Source of the DNA: Jiangella mangrovi
Lineage (GTDB): Bacteria > Actinomycetota > Actinomycetes > Jiangellales > Jiangellaceae
Assembly (NCBI RefSeq): GCF_014204975.1
Contig: NZ_JACHMM010000001.1
Coordinates: forward strand, 4,464,001-4,528,000
Direction of reading: 5' to 3'
Length of the DNA: 64,000 nt
Position numbers and translations under genes: made by a program. Each line of letters opens with the position of its first letter. Position 1 is the first letter of the stretch. Positions 56,022-64,000 of this stretch are shown here, piece after piece. Under the pieces are notes generated by a model that searched no databases, was not told where the DNA came from, and saw only the letters and a list, made by a program, of their open reading frames with translations.

Positions 56022-57920
56022 TCAGTAGCGGTGCAGGCTGCCCGCGGACTGGCCGTCCTCGTCGAACTCGTCGAACAGGCCGTCGTCGTCGCGGGCGCGG
56101 CGGCGGCCGGACTGCGCGGGCGTGGCGGGCCGGGACTCGGCGGCGGGCCGCCGCTCGGGGGCGAGTTCGGGGGCGGGTTCGGGGGCCGACGGCGTCGACG
56201 TGGCGGCCGAGTCGGGGGTCGCCGCGGCGTCTCCGGCGAGGTCGGGGTGCTCCTCGGCGAACCGGGCCAGCTCCGCGCGGGCCTGCTCGAGCCGGGCGAG
56301 GTCGGAGCGGGTGCGCTCGAGCGCGGCGTCGCGCTGGGTGGGTTCGACGACCGGCTGCACGTGCGGACGGCCCACGGGCGGCCGGACGGCGGACGCCTGC
56401 GGCCGGCGCGGCAGCGGCTTGGGCTCACCGGCGGGCGGCTGCTCCCCCGCCTGCTCAGTCGGCGGCGTCGCGGGCGGCTGGGCGGCCGGGGCGGCGGGCG
56501 CCGCCGGCTCGGCCATGGCGGCGGCGATCCGGTCGGCGCGGGTGCGCGGCTTGCCGGTCGCCTCGGCCGGGTCCGCGGCGGACGCGGCCGAGGGAGCGGC
56601 CGGCGTCTCCTCGACGACGGACTCGGCGGGCTGCGCGTACTGCGGCGTCCGCGGTTCGTACTGGCGCTGAACTGCCGCCTCGTCGCGGTTCGAGCCGGCG
56701 ACCGGCTCACCGAGCTGGCGGCGCGTGTAGACGTCGTCGTAGCGGGGCGCCTCGTAGGGGGCGACCCGCGGCGGCTCGTAGGAGCGGACCGGCTCGGGGC
56801 TGCGGGTCTGCGGCCGCTGGCGGGCGAGCTGCTCCTCGGCGGCCCGGCTCATCACCGTCGACCCGGCGACGATCCCGGCCTCCCGCCCAGCACCAGCGAC
56901 GGAGCCACCACCGCCGAAGCCGCCGCTGACACCGTCGTCCTCGGGAAGGGGCGCACGGCGCTTGCCGTCGTAGGAGCGGCGCCGGGCGAGCACCAGCCCG
57001 AGGATCATCAGCACGCCGCCGGCGGCCGCGGCCGAGACGGGGATGGTGTCGCGGGCGAGCTCGAGCTGTTCGGCGCTGGAGGCGTACTCGTCGACGTTGG
57101 CGGTGACCTGCTCGCCGGTGTAGGCGAGCGTGCCCTGGACGATGGTCGGGCCGCGGGTGCCCTCGAAGTCGAGGTAGGAGTCCTGCTCCTCCTGGCCCTT
57201 GATGATCGCGCCGGTCTGCGGCTCGACCCAGAGGGTGCGGGTGGTGCTGTAGATGCGGTCGGCGACGATGGACCCGGCCTGACCGAACAGCGCGCCCGGG
57301 ATCTCGAGCGCCGACACCGGCGTCGGCTCGATGACCTGCTGGAACACGTAGACCGGCAGGCCCTCGAGGGTGGTCTCGCTCTGGAACTCCATGGGCCGGG
57401 TCTCTTGGATCGTGGAGTCCCAGAACGGGTACGACCGCTGCTCGACCCCGAAGGGGAGCTTGAAGTAGTAGCCCTCGTGGTCGACCTCGACGCGGTCGGC
57501 GCGCTCGCCGGTGGGCGTGTAGTACTGGTCGTTGCCGTCGACGGACTCCGACGAGTGGCGGTCGAAGGCGACCCGCTCCTCGTAGTACGAGAGGACGTTC
57601 TCCTCGGGGGTCGCACCCTCGCCGAGCGCGTCGAAGTTGGTGACGCTGGTGTCCCAGACGGCGGTGTCGCCGCTGCTCTCGCCCTGGTCGGGAATGATGC
57701 GGCGCACGGAGCGCACGTCGGTGACCCGCTCGACCTCGGCCTCCTGCCGCACGACGGCGCCGAGGTCGAGGACGGTGACGTCGGACCCCGTCGACACCCG
57801 CTCGGCGACGTCGTTGGGGACGACCGCCAGCCTCGGGTAGGCGTACCAGCGGGACAGCGGCGCGAGTACCAACATCAACACGCCCAGGCCCACCAGGACC
57901 AGGCCGATACTGCGCCGCAT
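56022..57920 (-). CDS. DUF3068 (PorA-family-like) membrane protein with disordered tail
   Basis: 632 residues. N-terminal helix (IGLVLVGLGVLMLVLAPL), a ~270-residue extracytoplasmic DUF3068 domain (SDVTVLDLGAVVRQEAEVERV; EYASSAEQL), a second helix (SAAAAGGVLMILGLVLARRR, near 300), then ~310 cytoplasmic residues rich in Pro, Ala, Glu and Arg and probably unstructured. Common family members are ~350-450 residues, so the tail is long. ATG at 57920 with GGAAGG upstream is preferred to the TTG at 57926. Function unknown. Confidence 0.88.
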   Translation of the reverse strand: MRRSIGLVLVGLGVLMLVLAPLSRWYAYPRLAVVPNDVAERVSTGSDVTVLDLGAVVRQEAEVERVTDVRSVRRIIPDQGESSGDTAVWDTSVTNFDALGEGATPEENVLSYYEERVAFDRHSSESVDGNDQYYTPTGERADRVEVDHEGYYFKLPFGVEQRSYPFWDSTIQETRPMEFQSETTLEGLPVYVFQQVIEPTPVSALEIPGALFGQAGSIVADRIYSTTRTLWVEPQTGAIIKGQEEQDSYLDFEGTRGPTIVQGTLAYTGEQVTANVDEYASSAEQLELARDTIPVSAAAAGGVLMILGLVLARRRSYDGKRRAPLPEDDGVSGGFGGGGSVAGAGREAGIVAGSTVMSRAAEEQLARQRPQTRSPEPVRSYEPPRVAPYEAPRYDDVYTRRQLGEPVAGSNRDEAAVQRQYEPRTPQYAQPAESVVEETPAAPSAASAADPAEATGKPRTRADRIAAAMAEPAAPAAPAAQPPATPPTEQAGEQPPAGEPKPLPRRPQASAVRPPVGRPHVQPVVEPTQRDAALERTRSDLARLEQARAELARFAEEHPDLAGDAAATPDSAATSTPSAPEPAPELAPERRPAAESRPATPAQSGRRRARDDDGLFDEFDEDGQSAGSLHRY

Positions 57921-58073
57921 GGACAAGCCTTCCTCGGAATCGGGGTCTCCGCGTCGCCACGTGCGGCCACCGCCGGGCGCGGCCCCGGGGCGGCACAGGG
58001 GCTCCCCGTGAAACTACCCTCCGATCCCGGCCCGTGCATGCCACTCGGCAACATCGGGCCGGAAGTTCGCAGC

Positions 58074-59060
58074 TCACCCGCCCCGCAGCGCCGGAAGCAC
58101 CCGCTCCCCGTAGACCCCCAGTGCCTCGACCGGCGCCGCACCGGACGCGTTCTGCAGGCACACCACCGTCGCGCCGAGCCGCTCGACCTCGCGGATGCGC
58201 TCGACGTGCGCCGACGGGTCCGACGACAGGATGTAGGCGGCCGCGAACTCCTCGTCGGAGACGGTCTCCTCGCCGTGCCGGTACATGGCGTCGGGGTCGT
58301 GCCAGTCGTCGGAATAGTGGTCGGGTGGCTGGGCGCCCTTCCAGACCCGCGCGGCCTCGAACGCGGCCGAGTCGTCGGGAGCCCAGGAGAACCCGGCCTG
58401 CAGGATGATCTCGCCCGGTTCCTTGCCGAGGTCGTCGCAGGCACCGCGGTAGGCGTCGATGACCGACGGCGCCTGCTCCGGGTCCGCCAGCGTCCACAGG
58501 CCGTCCCCGAACCGCGCGGCCAGCCCGGCCGCCTGCGAGCCGAACGCGGACACGTACACGGGCACCCGCCGCGACGGCCGGGTGTGCAGGACGGCGCCGA
58601 CGGTGCGGAACCACTGCCCCTCGAACTCCACCCGCTCACCGTCCAACAGCCCGGTGATGATCGCCAGCGCCTCGCCCAGCCGGTCCAGCTGCTCGTCCGG
58701 CGGCGGCCAGTTCATTCCGCACGGCGTCTCGTTGAGACTCTCGCCGGACCCGAGGCCGAGGAAGGCTCGCCCGGGCGCCAGCGACTCGAGCGTCGCGAAC
58801 GCCTGCGCCACGACGGCCGGGTTGTACCGGAACACCGGCGCCGTCACGCCGGTGCCCAGCGGGATCCGCGCCGTCGCGTGCGCGATGGCGCCGAGCACGA
58901 CCCAGGCCTGCGGCGACTCCCCCGGCTCCCACCACGGCTGGTAATGGTCGCTGAGGTTGACGGCGTCGAAGCCGGCCCGCTCGGCCGCCTGCGCCTGGTC
59001 GACCAGCGACGACGGGCCGAACTGCTCGGTGGCGAGCTGGACCCAGTACTGCGACGGCAT
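58074..59060 (-). CDS. LLM-class F420-dependent oxidoreductase
   Basis: 328 residues, luciferase-like TIM barrel of the TIGR03557 kind (QYWVQLATEQFGPSSLVDQAQAAERAGFD; FLGLGSGESLNETPCG; VYVSAFGSQAAGLAARFGDGLW). Such enzymes use coenzyme F420, characteristic of actinobacteria. ATG at 59060 overlaps the stop of the PfpI-like gene (ATGA), so the two are coupled. Substrate unknown. Confidence 0.9.
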   Translation of the reverse strand: MPSQYWVQLATEQFGPSSLVDQAQAAERAGFDAVNLSDHYQPWWEPGESPQAWVVLGAIAHATARIPLGTGVTAPVFRYNPAVVAQAFATLESLAPGRAFLGLGSGESLNETPCGMNWPPPDEQLDRLGEALAIITGLLDGERVEFEGQWFRTVGAVLHTRPSRRVPVYVSAFGSQAAGLAARFGDGLWTLADPEQAPSVIDAYRGACDDLGKEPGEIILQAGFSWAPDDSAAFEAARVWKGAQPPDHYSDDWHDPDAMYRHGEETVSDEEFAAAYILSSDPSAHVERIREVERLGATVVCLQNASGAAPVEALGVYGERVLPALRGG

Positions 59061-59632
59061 CAGACCGACGAGGCCTGGGCGGCGTGCCGGCCCTCGGCGA
59101 ACTCCTCGACCATCTTCGCGCAGAAGGCGGGAAGGTCGTCGGGCTTGCGGCTGGTGACCAGGCCCTGGTCGGTGACGACCTCCTCGTCGACCCAGGTGGC
59201 GCCGGCGTTGCGCAGGTCGGTCCGCAGGCTGGGCCACGACGTCAGCGTGCGGCCGCTGACGACGCCGGCCTCGACCAGCGTCCACGGGGCGTGGCAGATC
59301 GCCGCGACCGGCTTGCCCGCGGCAAACATCGCCCGCACGAACGCGACGGCCTCGGGCGAGGTCCGCAACTGGTCCGGGTTCGCCACCCCGCCGGGCAGCA
59401 TGAGCGCGTCGTAGTCGTCCGGGTTCGCCTCGCCCACGGCGCGGTCGACCTGGAACGTGTCGGCCTTGTCGAGGTGGTTGAAGGCCTGTACCTCGCCGGG
59501 CTGCGGCGCGATCAGCGACGGGTGTCCGCCGGCGTTCTCGATCGCCGTCCACGGCTCGGTCAGCTCGACCTGCTCGACCCCTTCGTTCGCGACGAGGACC
59601 GCGACCCTCGCGCCGTCGATTCGCTCGGCCAT
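59060..59632 (-). CDS. PfpI/DJ-1 family protein (type 1 glutamine amidotransferase-like)
   Basis: 190 residues. Opens ERIDGARVAVLVANEGVEQVEL, has the nucleophile elbow AICHAPWTL (Cys near residue 107) and DDYDALMLPGG. DJ-1/PfpI members act as deglycases, chaperones or proteases; assignment between these is not possible. ATG at 59632. Its first 73 bp overlap the end of the AftD-like gene in another frame. Confidence 0.93.
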   Translation of the reverse strand: MAERIDGARVAVLVANEGVEQVELTEPWTAIENAGGHPSLIAPQPGEVQAFNHLDKADTFQVDRAVGEANPDDYDALMLPGGVANPDQLRTSPEAVAFVRAMFAAGKPVAAICHAPWTLVEAGVVSGRTLTSWPSLRTDLRNAGATWVDEEVVTDQGLVTSRKPDDLPAFCAKMVEEFAEGRHAAQASSV

Positions 59633-62600
59633 GAGGCTTCCCTCCCACTCTCGGGCTCCGGTGTCCTGACCTTCGGCCGGTACCCGGCCGGTCCGGAGCC
59701 ATTCGCGGAGCCGTTCCCGGAGCCGTTTCCGGAGCCGTTCGCGGAGGGGTCGAACATCGCGTCGATGGTCACGTACTCGTCGCCGCCCTCGGGGACGGAG
59801 CCCGCTCGCTGCCAGGCCACGGAGCCGATGACGGCGAGCGCCACCCCTACGAGCACGAGCCCCTGCGCCAGAGCCGAGTGGGCGCCCGGGTCCGGGCCGG
59901 GCCAGGGCCGCAGCGCGACCACGAACCCGGCGAGCAGGACGGCGCCCGCGGCCAGCCCGGGCGCGAGGCGGGTCAGCCAGGGCCGGCCCGGTCCGGCGAG
60001 CAGGACGACGGCGCCGACGGCGGCGGCCGCCAGTCCCGCCGGGCCGCCCAGCAGGAACAGCACCGCCGCGCCGAGCACGATCACGGGCGCGGCGCGCTGC
60101 CGCCGGTGCCGGGCCAGCGGCCGGGCGGGGACGGGCGGCCGCAACGCCGGTCGCGGCGGCTCCTCCTCCGCCCCGAGCGGGACCGTCCGGCGGGCCCGGC
60201 GGCCCACATAGGCGGGCGCCCCGACGGCGTCCGACGACACCCGCTGGGCGGGCACGGGCGACGGCGACGGCGGCAGCGGCGGTACCCGGGTACCGCGCCA
60301 GGCAAGCACGCCGACCAGCAGGACGGCGCCCAGCCCGGCCAGCAGCGCCCACTGGTACGGCCGGTCGGGCGCGTAGCTCAGCCGCACCACCCCGGCGGCG
60401 CCGACCGGCAGCACGAACCCCTGCGACCAGCCGTCCAGCCGGACCGCCTCGAGGGACTCGCCGTTCAGCGTCGCCTCCCAGCCGGTGTTGAGGTTCTCGG
60501 CGACGGCGAGGACGGCGGGCTCCTCGCGGGCCGGGACGACGACCTCGCGATCCGTCGCGTCCCAGGTCTGGACGGTGATGTCGAGCCCGGACGGCGCCGC
60601 GGGCGGCTCCGTCGCCGGCCGCAGCGTCACCGACTCCGGCCGCACCCCGGCGCTGGTCGCGAAGACGACGTCGTGCGTCCCCTCGTCCAGCGCGACGGGA
60701 CCGCGGCCGTCGCCGCACGGCCGCACCTCGAGCCGCCGTCCGTGCAGGAGGTCGCCGGCGGTGGTGACGATGCGGGTCGTCACCGGCTCGCCGTCGACCA
60801 CCAGCGCGGGGCCGTCGCCGCACGCGATGGTGACCTCGCGCGCCTCATCGACCGGCAGCCGCAGGTCGTCGGCGCCGAGGACGCGCACCTCGGAGAGGCC
60901 GGCGGGGAGCACCGAGCGCAGCCCGAACGACGGGTCGCGGTCCTCGACCTCCGCGACCTCGACGATCTGGACGCTGAGCTCGTCGGTGCGCACCGGCTCG
61001 GGGAACGTGACGGTGCCGTCGCCGTCGACGCTCGCCTGGAACCGCGCGTCGCCGGCCCGCACCTCGACCAGGCTCGGCCGCGACGCCGCCAGCCATGGCT
61101 CCACCTCGAGTCGCAGCCCCTCGATCGTGCGCCGCGGCCCCCAGGTGAGGGTCAGCGTCGGGGCGTCGTCGTCGGGAGCGGCCACCCAGCCGGTGCCGGG
61201 GTCGTGGTCGACGGCGGCCTGGGGCCGGCCGAGCGGGTCGGACACCGCGCGCGAGCTGGCCGTCGCGACCATCGCGAGGTCGGCGTCGATCAGCTCCTCC
61301 AGCGTCCGGCCGGGCCGCGGCCGCGCGGTCAGCTCCGCCTCGTAGTCCGCGGCGGCGGCGAGCTCGACCCGCCGGCGCAGCGCGCCGTTCTCCTCCCCGG
61401 GCCGGGCCAGCTGCCGGGCGCACCGGTCGACCCGGCTGTCGCCGGAGCGGGTCGCGACGCACTCGCCACGCCGTCCGTCGGCGGCCGCGAAGACCAGCGT
61501 CGCGGGCGCGGGGTCCCCGTCGACGCCGCCGCCGAGGTCGGCCCCGGACACCGACGGGACCCGCAGCGTCCGGGTCACGTCGAGGCCGGGAACGGTGAGC
61601 TCGCGGATGCCGACGCCGCTGACGGTGCCCTCGCCGACGGCGACGACGGTGACCCGCAGCGTGCTGGTCTCTCCGGACGGGACGGCGAGCACCTGCGCGC
61701 CGCTGGGGCTCAGGTCGCTCTCGAGGACGCCGGTGTCGGTCTGGACGGCGACCCGCCGCATCGGCGCGCTGACCGGGCCGCCGGCGAGCGGCGTCAGCTC
61801 CACCGACGTGACGTCGCGCGGCTCGTCGAAGCGCAGCTCCAGCCACTGGCCGACGGCGCTGCCGTACTCCCCCGACACCCAGCTGGTACCGGTGTCGCCG
61901 TCGACGGCGGCCCAAGGCGAGTTCTCGGCGCCGCGCGCCATGGTGGCGCGCGGGTCGGACCCGGCCGACGAGGCGGTCACGGACTCGATCCCGTCGACGA
62001 CGGCGACCGTCTCGCGGGCCGCGTCGTCCATCTCATTCGCGCCCTCACCTGAGGAGCGCGCCTCGGGCGACGGTAGGAAGTCGCGCACGACCCGGCCCAA
62101 CCCGCCGTCGTCGCCTGCCCGCAGCGTCTCGGTGGTGTTGTCGCGGCTGGCGCCGAACCAGACGGCGCGGCGGCGCAGGCCGTCGGTGACGACGGGGACC
62201 GGGTGCGGGTCGGCGATCCCGGCGCCGTCGCCGGCCACGAACACCGCGCGGCCGTCGAGCACGCCCGCGTCGCCGGCCGTCAGCAGCGACTCCGGCCCGC
62301 CGGACATCCGCACCGAGCCGTCCAGCGGGTAGGCGCGGACGCGGTGCTCCTCGGTCTCGGGGTCGGCGACGGCGTAGATCTCGATCGCCGGGTACTCGAC
62401 GTCGAGGCGCGAGTCCGAGGCGGAGGAGGGATCGTCGTCGGCGCCGACCTGCGGGCCGAACGTCGCCACGCGCTCCGCGCCGGGGAGGTCGGCGACGGCC
62501 TGGTGCACGAGCGCCGGGCGCGGGGCGTCGGTGCGGGACCGGTCGAGGTCGTTGCGGACGACGAGGTGGGTGACGCCCGCGCGGCGCAGCGCCTCGACGA

Positions 62601-64000
62601 CGCCGGCGCCGCCCTCGCCGGCCGCGATGCGGGTCTCGACGGCGTCGAGCAGCCGGATGTTCCCCGCCGACGACAGCGGGACGGAGTCGCGCACCGCCCA
62701 CGGGGTGTCGCCGAGGGCCTGCAGCGGCTCGTCGCGCGGGGCGCCCCATGTGTACTCGCCGAACGACGCGCCGGGCACCAGCAGCGCGCGGCCGGTGCCG
62801 GCGTGGTCGTCGAGCCAGGCCGAGGCGTCGTGCCAGTAGTCCGGAACGGCGTCATACGACCCGGCCTGCGGCAGCCGCCCGGCCAGAGCCGGCGTCGCCA
62901 CCCCGGCGATGACCACCAGCGACAGCCCGACGACCAGCGCGCTGAACCGGCGGACCGAGATCGCCGGGACCCGAAGCGACGCCAGCGCGTGCGCCAGCCC
63001 CAGCGCGAGAGGCAGCCGCAGCACGACGTCGAACTTGTGCACGTTGCGGAACGGCGCCAGCGGCCCGTCGAGCAGCTCGCGCACCGTCGCCGCCAGCGGC
63101 CCGGCCGCCGCGCCGACGTAGCCCGCCGACACCAGCGCCAGGCCGAGCACGGCCGCCGTCAGGAACACCCGCCGGCCGGGCATGTCCCGTCGCGCCAGCC
63201 CGCCCAGCCCGATGGCCGCGATGAGCACCGTGTGCAGGATCAGCACCGGCTCGCTGGCCAGCAGCCAGCCGGCCGGCCACTGCGGCCCACCGGCCACCGC
63301 CAGGTAGGACAGCCAGTGGTCGTTGCCGCGCAGCACCTCGATCAGCGACGTGTGCTGGGTGGTGTTGCCGGCCGTCTCGATCCAGTCGAGGAACGGCGGG
63401 CTGTGCGACCCCAGCAACAGCAGCGGCACCCACCACCACACCGTCACGGCAGCGCAGCAGCCCACCCACCACGCCGCGAACCGCCACCGACCGGGCCAGT
63501 GCGACGCCAGCAGCAGCCAGAGCCCGGCGGGGACGACGGCGGCAGCGGTGGCGGCCGCGTTCACCCCGCCCATGCACAGGACGGCGAGCGCCGACAGCGC
63601 CGCGTTCCGGACGACGGGTCCGCCGCGCCAGGCCCGCACCAGCGGGATGAGCGCCCACGGGGCGAGCGCCGTCGGCCAGGCCTCGACCGACACCGCACCG
63701 AGCGACACCAGGATCCGCGGCGCCAGCGCGTACACCATGCCGCCGAGCAGCCGGGTCCACGTCCGCCCGATGCCCATCTCGCCGGCCAGCTTGACCACGC
63801 CGAGGAACGCCGCGACCAGGATCAGCGACCACCACAGCCGCTGCACCACCCAGGCGGGCAGCCCGGCGAGGTCGCCGGCCAGGTGCAGCGGGCCCATGGG
63901 CCACAGGTAGCCGTAGGCCTGGTTCTGCAGCTGTCCGAACGCGGCGGCCGGCTCCCACAGGTGCAGGGCGCGCTGCAGGAACCCGGCGGGGTCGGCGGTG
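59560..64000 (-). CDS. AftD-like alpha-(1->3)-arabinofuranosyltransferase family protein (DUF3367), partial
   Basis: 1480 codons seen, 5' end beyond the window. The visible start FLQRALHLWEPAAAFGQLQNQAYGYLWP-type sequence (residues from 64000 down) is the conserved luminal loop of DUF3367/AftD GT-C transferases, followed by about eight to ten helices, two F5/8-type (CBM/discoidin-like) domains near the middle (e.g. DGDTGTSWVSGEYGSAVGQWLELRF) and closing helices. The C-terminal tail has a four-residue tandem repeat NGSG/A. A long stop-free overlap (73 bp) with the PfpI gene is unusual. It should transfer arabinofuranose or another sugar from a polyprenyl donor outside the membrane. Confidence 0.88.
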   Translation of the reverse strand, partial: TADPAGFLQRALHLWEPAAAFGQLQNQAYGYLWPMGPLHLAGDLAGLPAWVVQRLWWSLILVAAFLGVVKLAGEMGIGRTWTRLLGGMVYALAPRILVSLGAVSVEAWPTALAPWALIPLVRAWRGGPVVRNAALSALAVLCMGGVNAAATAAAVVPAGLWLLLASHWPGRWRFAAWWVGCCAAVTVWWWVPLLLLGSHSPPFLDWIETAGNTTQHTSLIEVLRGNDHWLSYLAVAGGPQWPAGWLLASEPVLILHTVLIAAIGLGGLARRDMPGRRVFLTAAVLGLALVSAGYVGAAAGPLAATVRELLDGPLAPFRNVHKFDVVLRLPLALGLAHALASLRVPAISVRRFSALVVGLSLVVIAGVATPALAGRLPQAGSYDAVPDYWHDASAWLDDHAGTGRALLVPGASFGEYTWGAPRDEPLQALGDTPWAVRDSVPLSSAGNIRLLDAVETRIAAGEGGAGVVEALRRAGVTHLVVRNDLDRSRTDAPRPALVHQAVADLPGAERVATFGPQVGADDDPSSASDSRLDVEYPAIEIYAVADPETEEHRVRAYPLDGSVRMSGGPESLLTAGDAGVLDGRAVFVAGDGAGIADPHPVPVVTDGLRRRAVWFGASRDNTTETLRAGDDGGLGRVVRDFLPSPEARSSGEGANEMDDAARETVAVVDGIESVTASSAGSDPRATMARGAENSPWAAVDGDTGTSWVSGEYGSAVGQWLELRFDEPRDVTSVELTPLAGGPVSAPMRRVAVQTDTGVLESDLSPSGAQVLAVPSGETSTLRVTVVAVGEGTVSGVGIRELTVPGLDVTRTLRVPSVSGADLGGGVDGDPAPATLVFAAADGRRGECVATRSGDSRVDRCARQLARPGEENGALRRRVELAAAADYEAELTARPRPGRTLEELIDADLAMVATASSRAVSDPLGRPQAAVDHDPGTGWVAAPDDDAPTLTLTWGPRRTIEGLRLEVEPWLAASRPSLVEVRAGDARFQASVDGDGTVTFPEPVRTDELSVQIVEVAEVEDRDPSFGLRSVLPAGLSEVRVLGADDLRLPVDEAREVTIACGDGPALVVDGEPVTTRIVTTAGDLLHGRRLEVRPCGDGRGPVALDEGTHDVVFATSAGVRPESVTLRPATEPPAAPSGLDITVQTWDATDREVVVPAREEPAVLAVAENLNTGWEATLNGESLEAVRLDGWSQGFVLPVGAAGVVRLSYAPDRPYQWALLAGLGAVLLVGVLAWRGTRVPPLPPSPSPVPAQRVSSDAVGAPAYVGRRARRTVPLGAEEEPPRPALRPPVPARPLARHRRQRAAPVIVLGAAVLFLLGGPAGLAAAAVGAVVLLAGPGRPWLTRLAPGLAAGAVLLAGFVVALRPWPGPDPGAHSALAQGLVLVGVALAVIGSVAWQRAGSVPEGGDEYVTIDAMFDPSANGSGNGSGNGSANGSGPAGYRPKVRTPEPESGREASWPSESTARGSRSSSRTKGSSRSS
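59696..59743. repeat. 12-bp tandem repeat, four units, in the AftD tail
   Basis: Four units of GAGCCRTTYSCG (e.g. GAGCCGTTCCCG). In the minus-strand frame each gives Asn-Gly-Ser-Gly/Ala. It falls within the disordered end of the AftD-like protein, upstream of the overlap with PfpI. Confidence 0.85.

Overview
The window is very GC-rich, densely coding chromosomal DNA from an actinobacterium. Markers of the phylum are rbpA, whiA, opcA next to zwf, a mycothiol-type DinB/maleylpyruvate isomerase protein, an F420-type luciferase-like oxidoreductase, a DUF3068 protein and an AftD-like (DUF3367) glycosyltransferase. Many genes start with GTG and overlap in GTGA/ATGA style. I cannot name the genus from the sequence; a soil actinomycete of the Jiangella/Nocardioides kind would fit. 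Apart from one IS110-family insertion the content is core chromosome.

Layout. 1-1092: tail of an ABC exporter operon. 1093-1578: gene-free, highly structured spacer. 1579-3668: two bacterial PH-domain membrane proteins. 4335-7665: heme A synthase (ctaA), a DUF6458 protein, a MerR regulator and heme O synthase (ctaB). 7873-15944: tkt-tal-pgi-zwf-opcA-pgl, a tightly coupled pentose phosphate operon. 15999-20862: accessory genes: a Cys-rich mini-protein, a bicovalent-FAD oxidase divergent from an ArsR-like regulator, and a DinB-ankyrin protein divergent from a WYL regulator. 20859-24612: gap-pgk-tpiA-secG-rbpA on the minus strand. 24807-26868: NfeD-like and flotillin genes. 26887-32934: uvrC-rapZ-yvcK-whiA and a Pth2-like gene. 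33157-34800: a channel-like protein and a Rieske lipoprotein. 34872-39343: uvrA, a DinB-type protein and an MBL hydrolase. 39553-41902: terC behind a probable yybP-ykoY manganese riboswitch, then a LuxR-type regulator divergent from a large secreted subtilase (42052-45840). 45976-47230: IS110-family element. 47464-55681: uvrB, an AAA ATPase, coaE fused to a GrpB-like domain, a membrane protein, a lipoprotein and rpsA. 56022-64000: DUF3068 protein, LLM oxidoreductase, PfpI/DJ-1 protein and an AftD-like protein running off the right edge.

How the genes work together. Triose and pentose carbon metabolism (gap-pgk-tpiA, tkt to pgl), heme A supply for cytochrome oxidase (ctaA, ctaB) and nucleotide excision repair (uvrA, uvrB, uvrC in three places) dominate. 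The non-coding DNA is the less ordinary part: at least two families of dispersed palindromic elements, a third degenerate repeat shared by two distant spacers, a roughly 150-190 bp imperfect palindrome near the left edge, several strong terminators, one riboswitch, and two convergent gene pairs that share a CTAG stop overlap. I found no defence system, CRISPR array, prophage or biosynthetic cluster; the best leads are the repeats and structured spacers.
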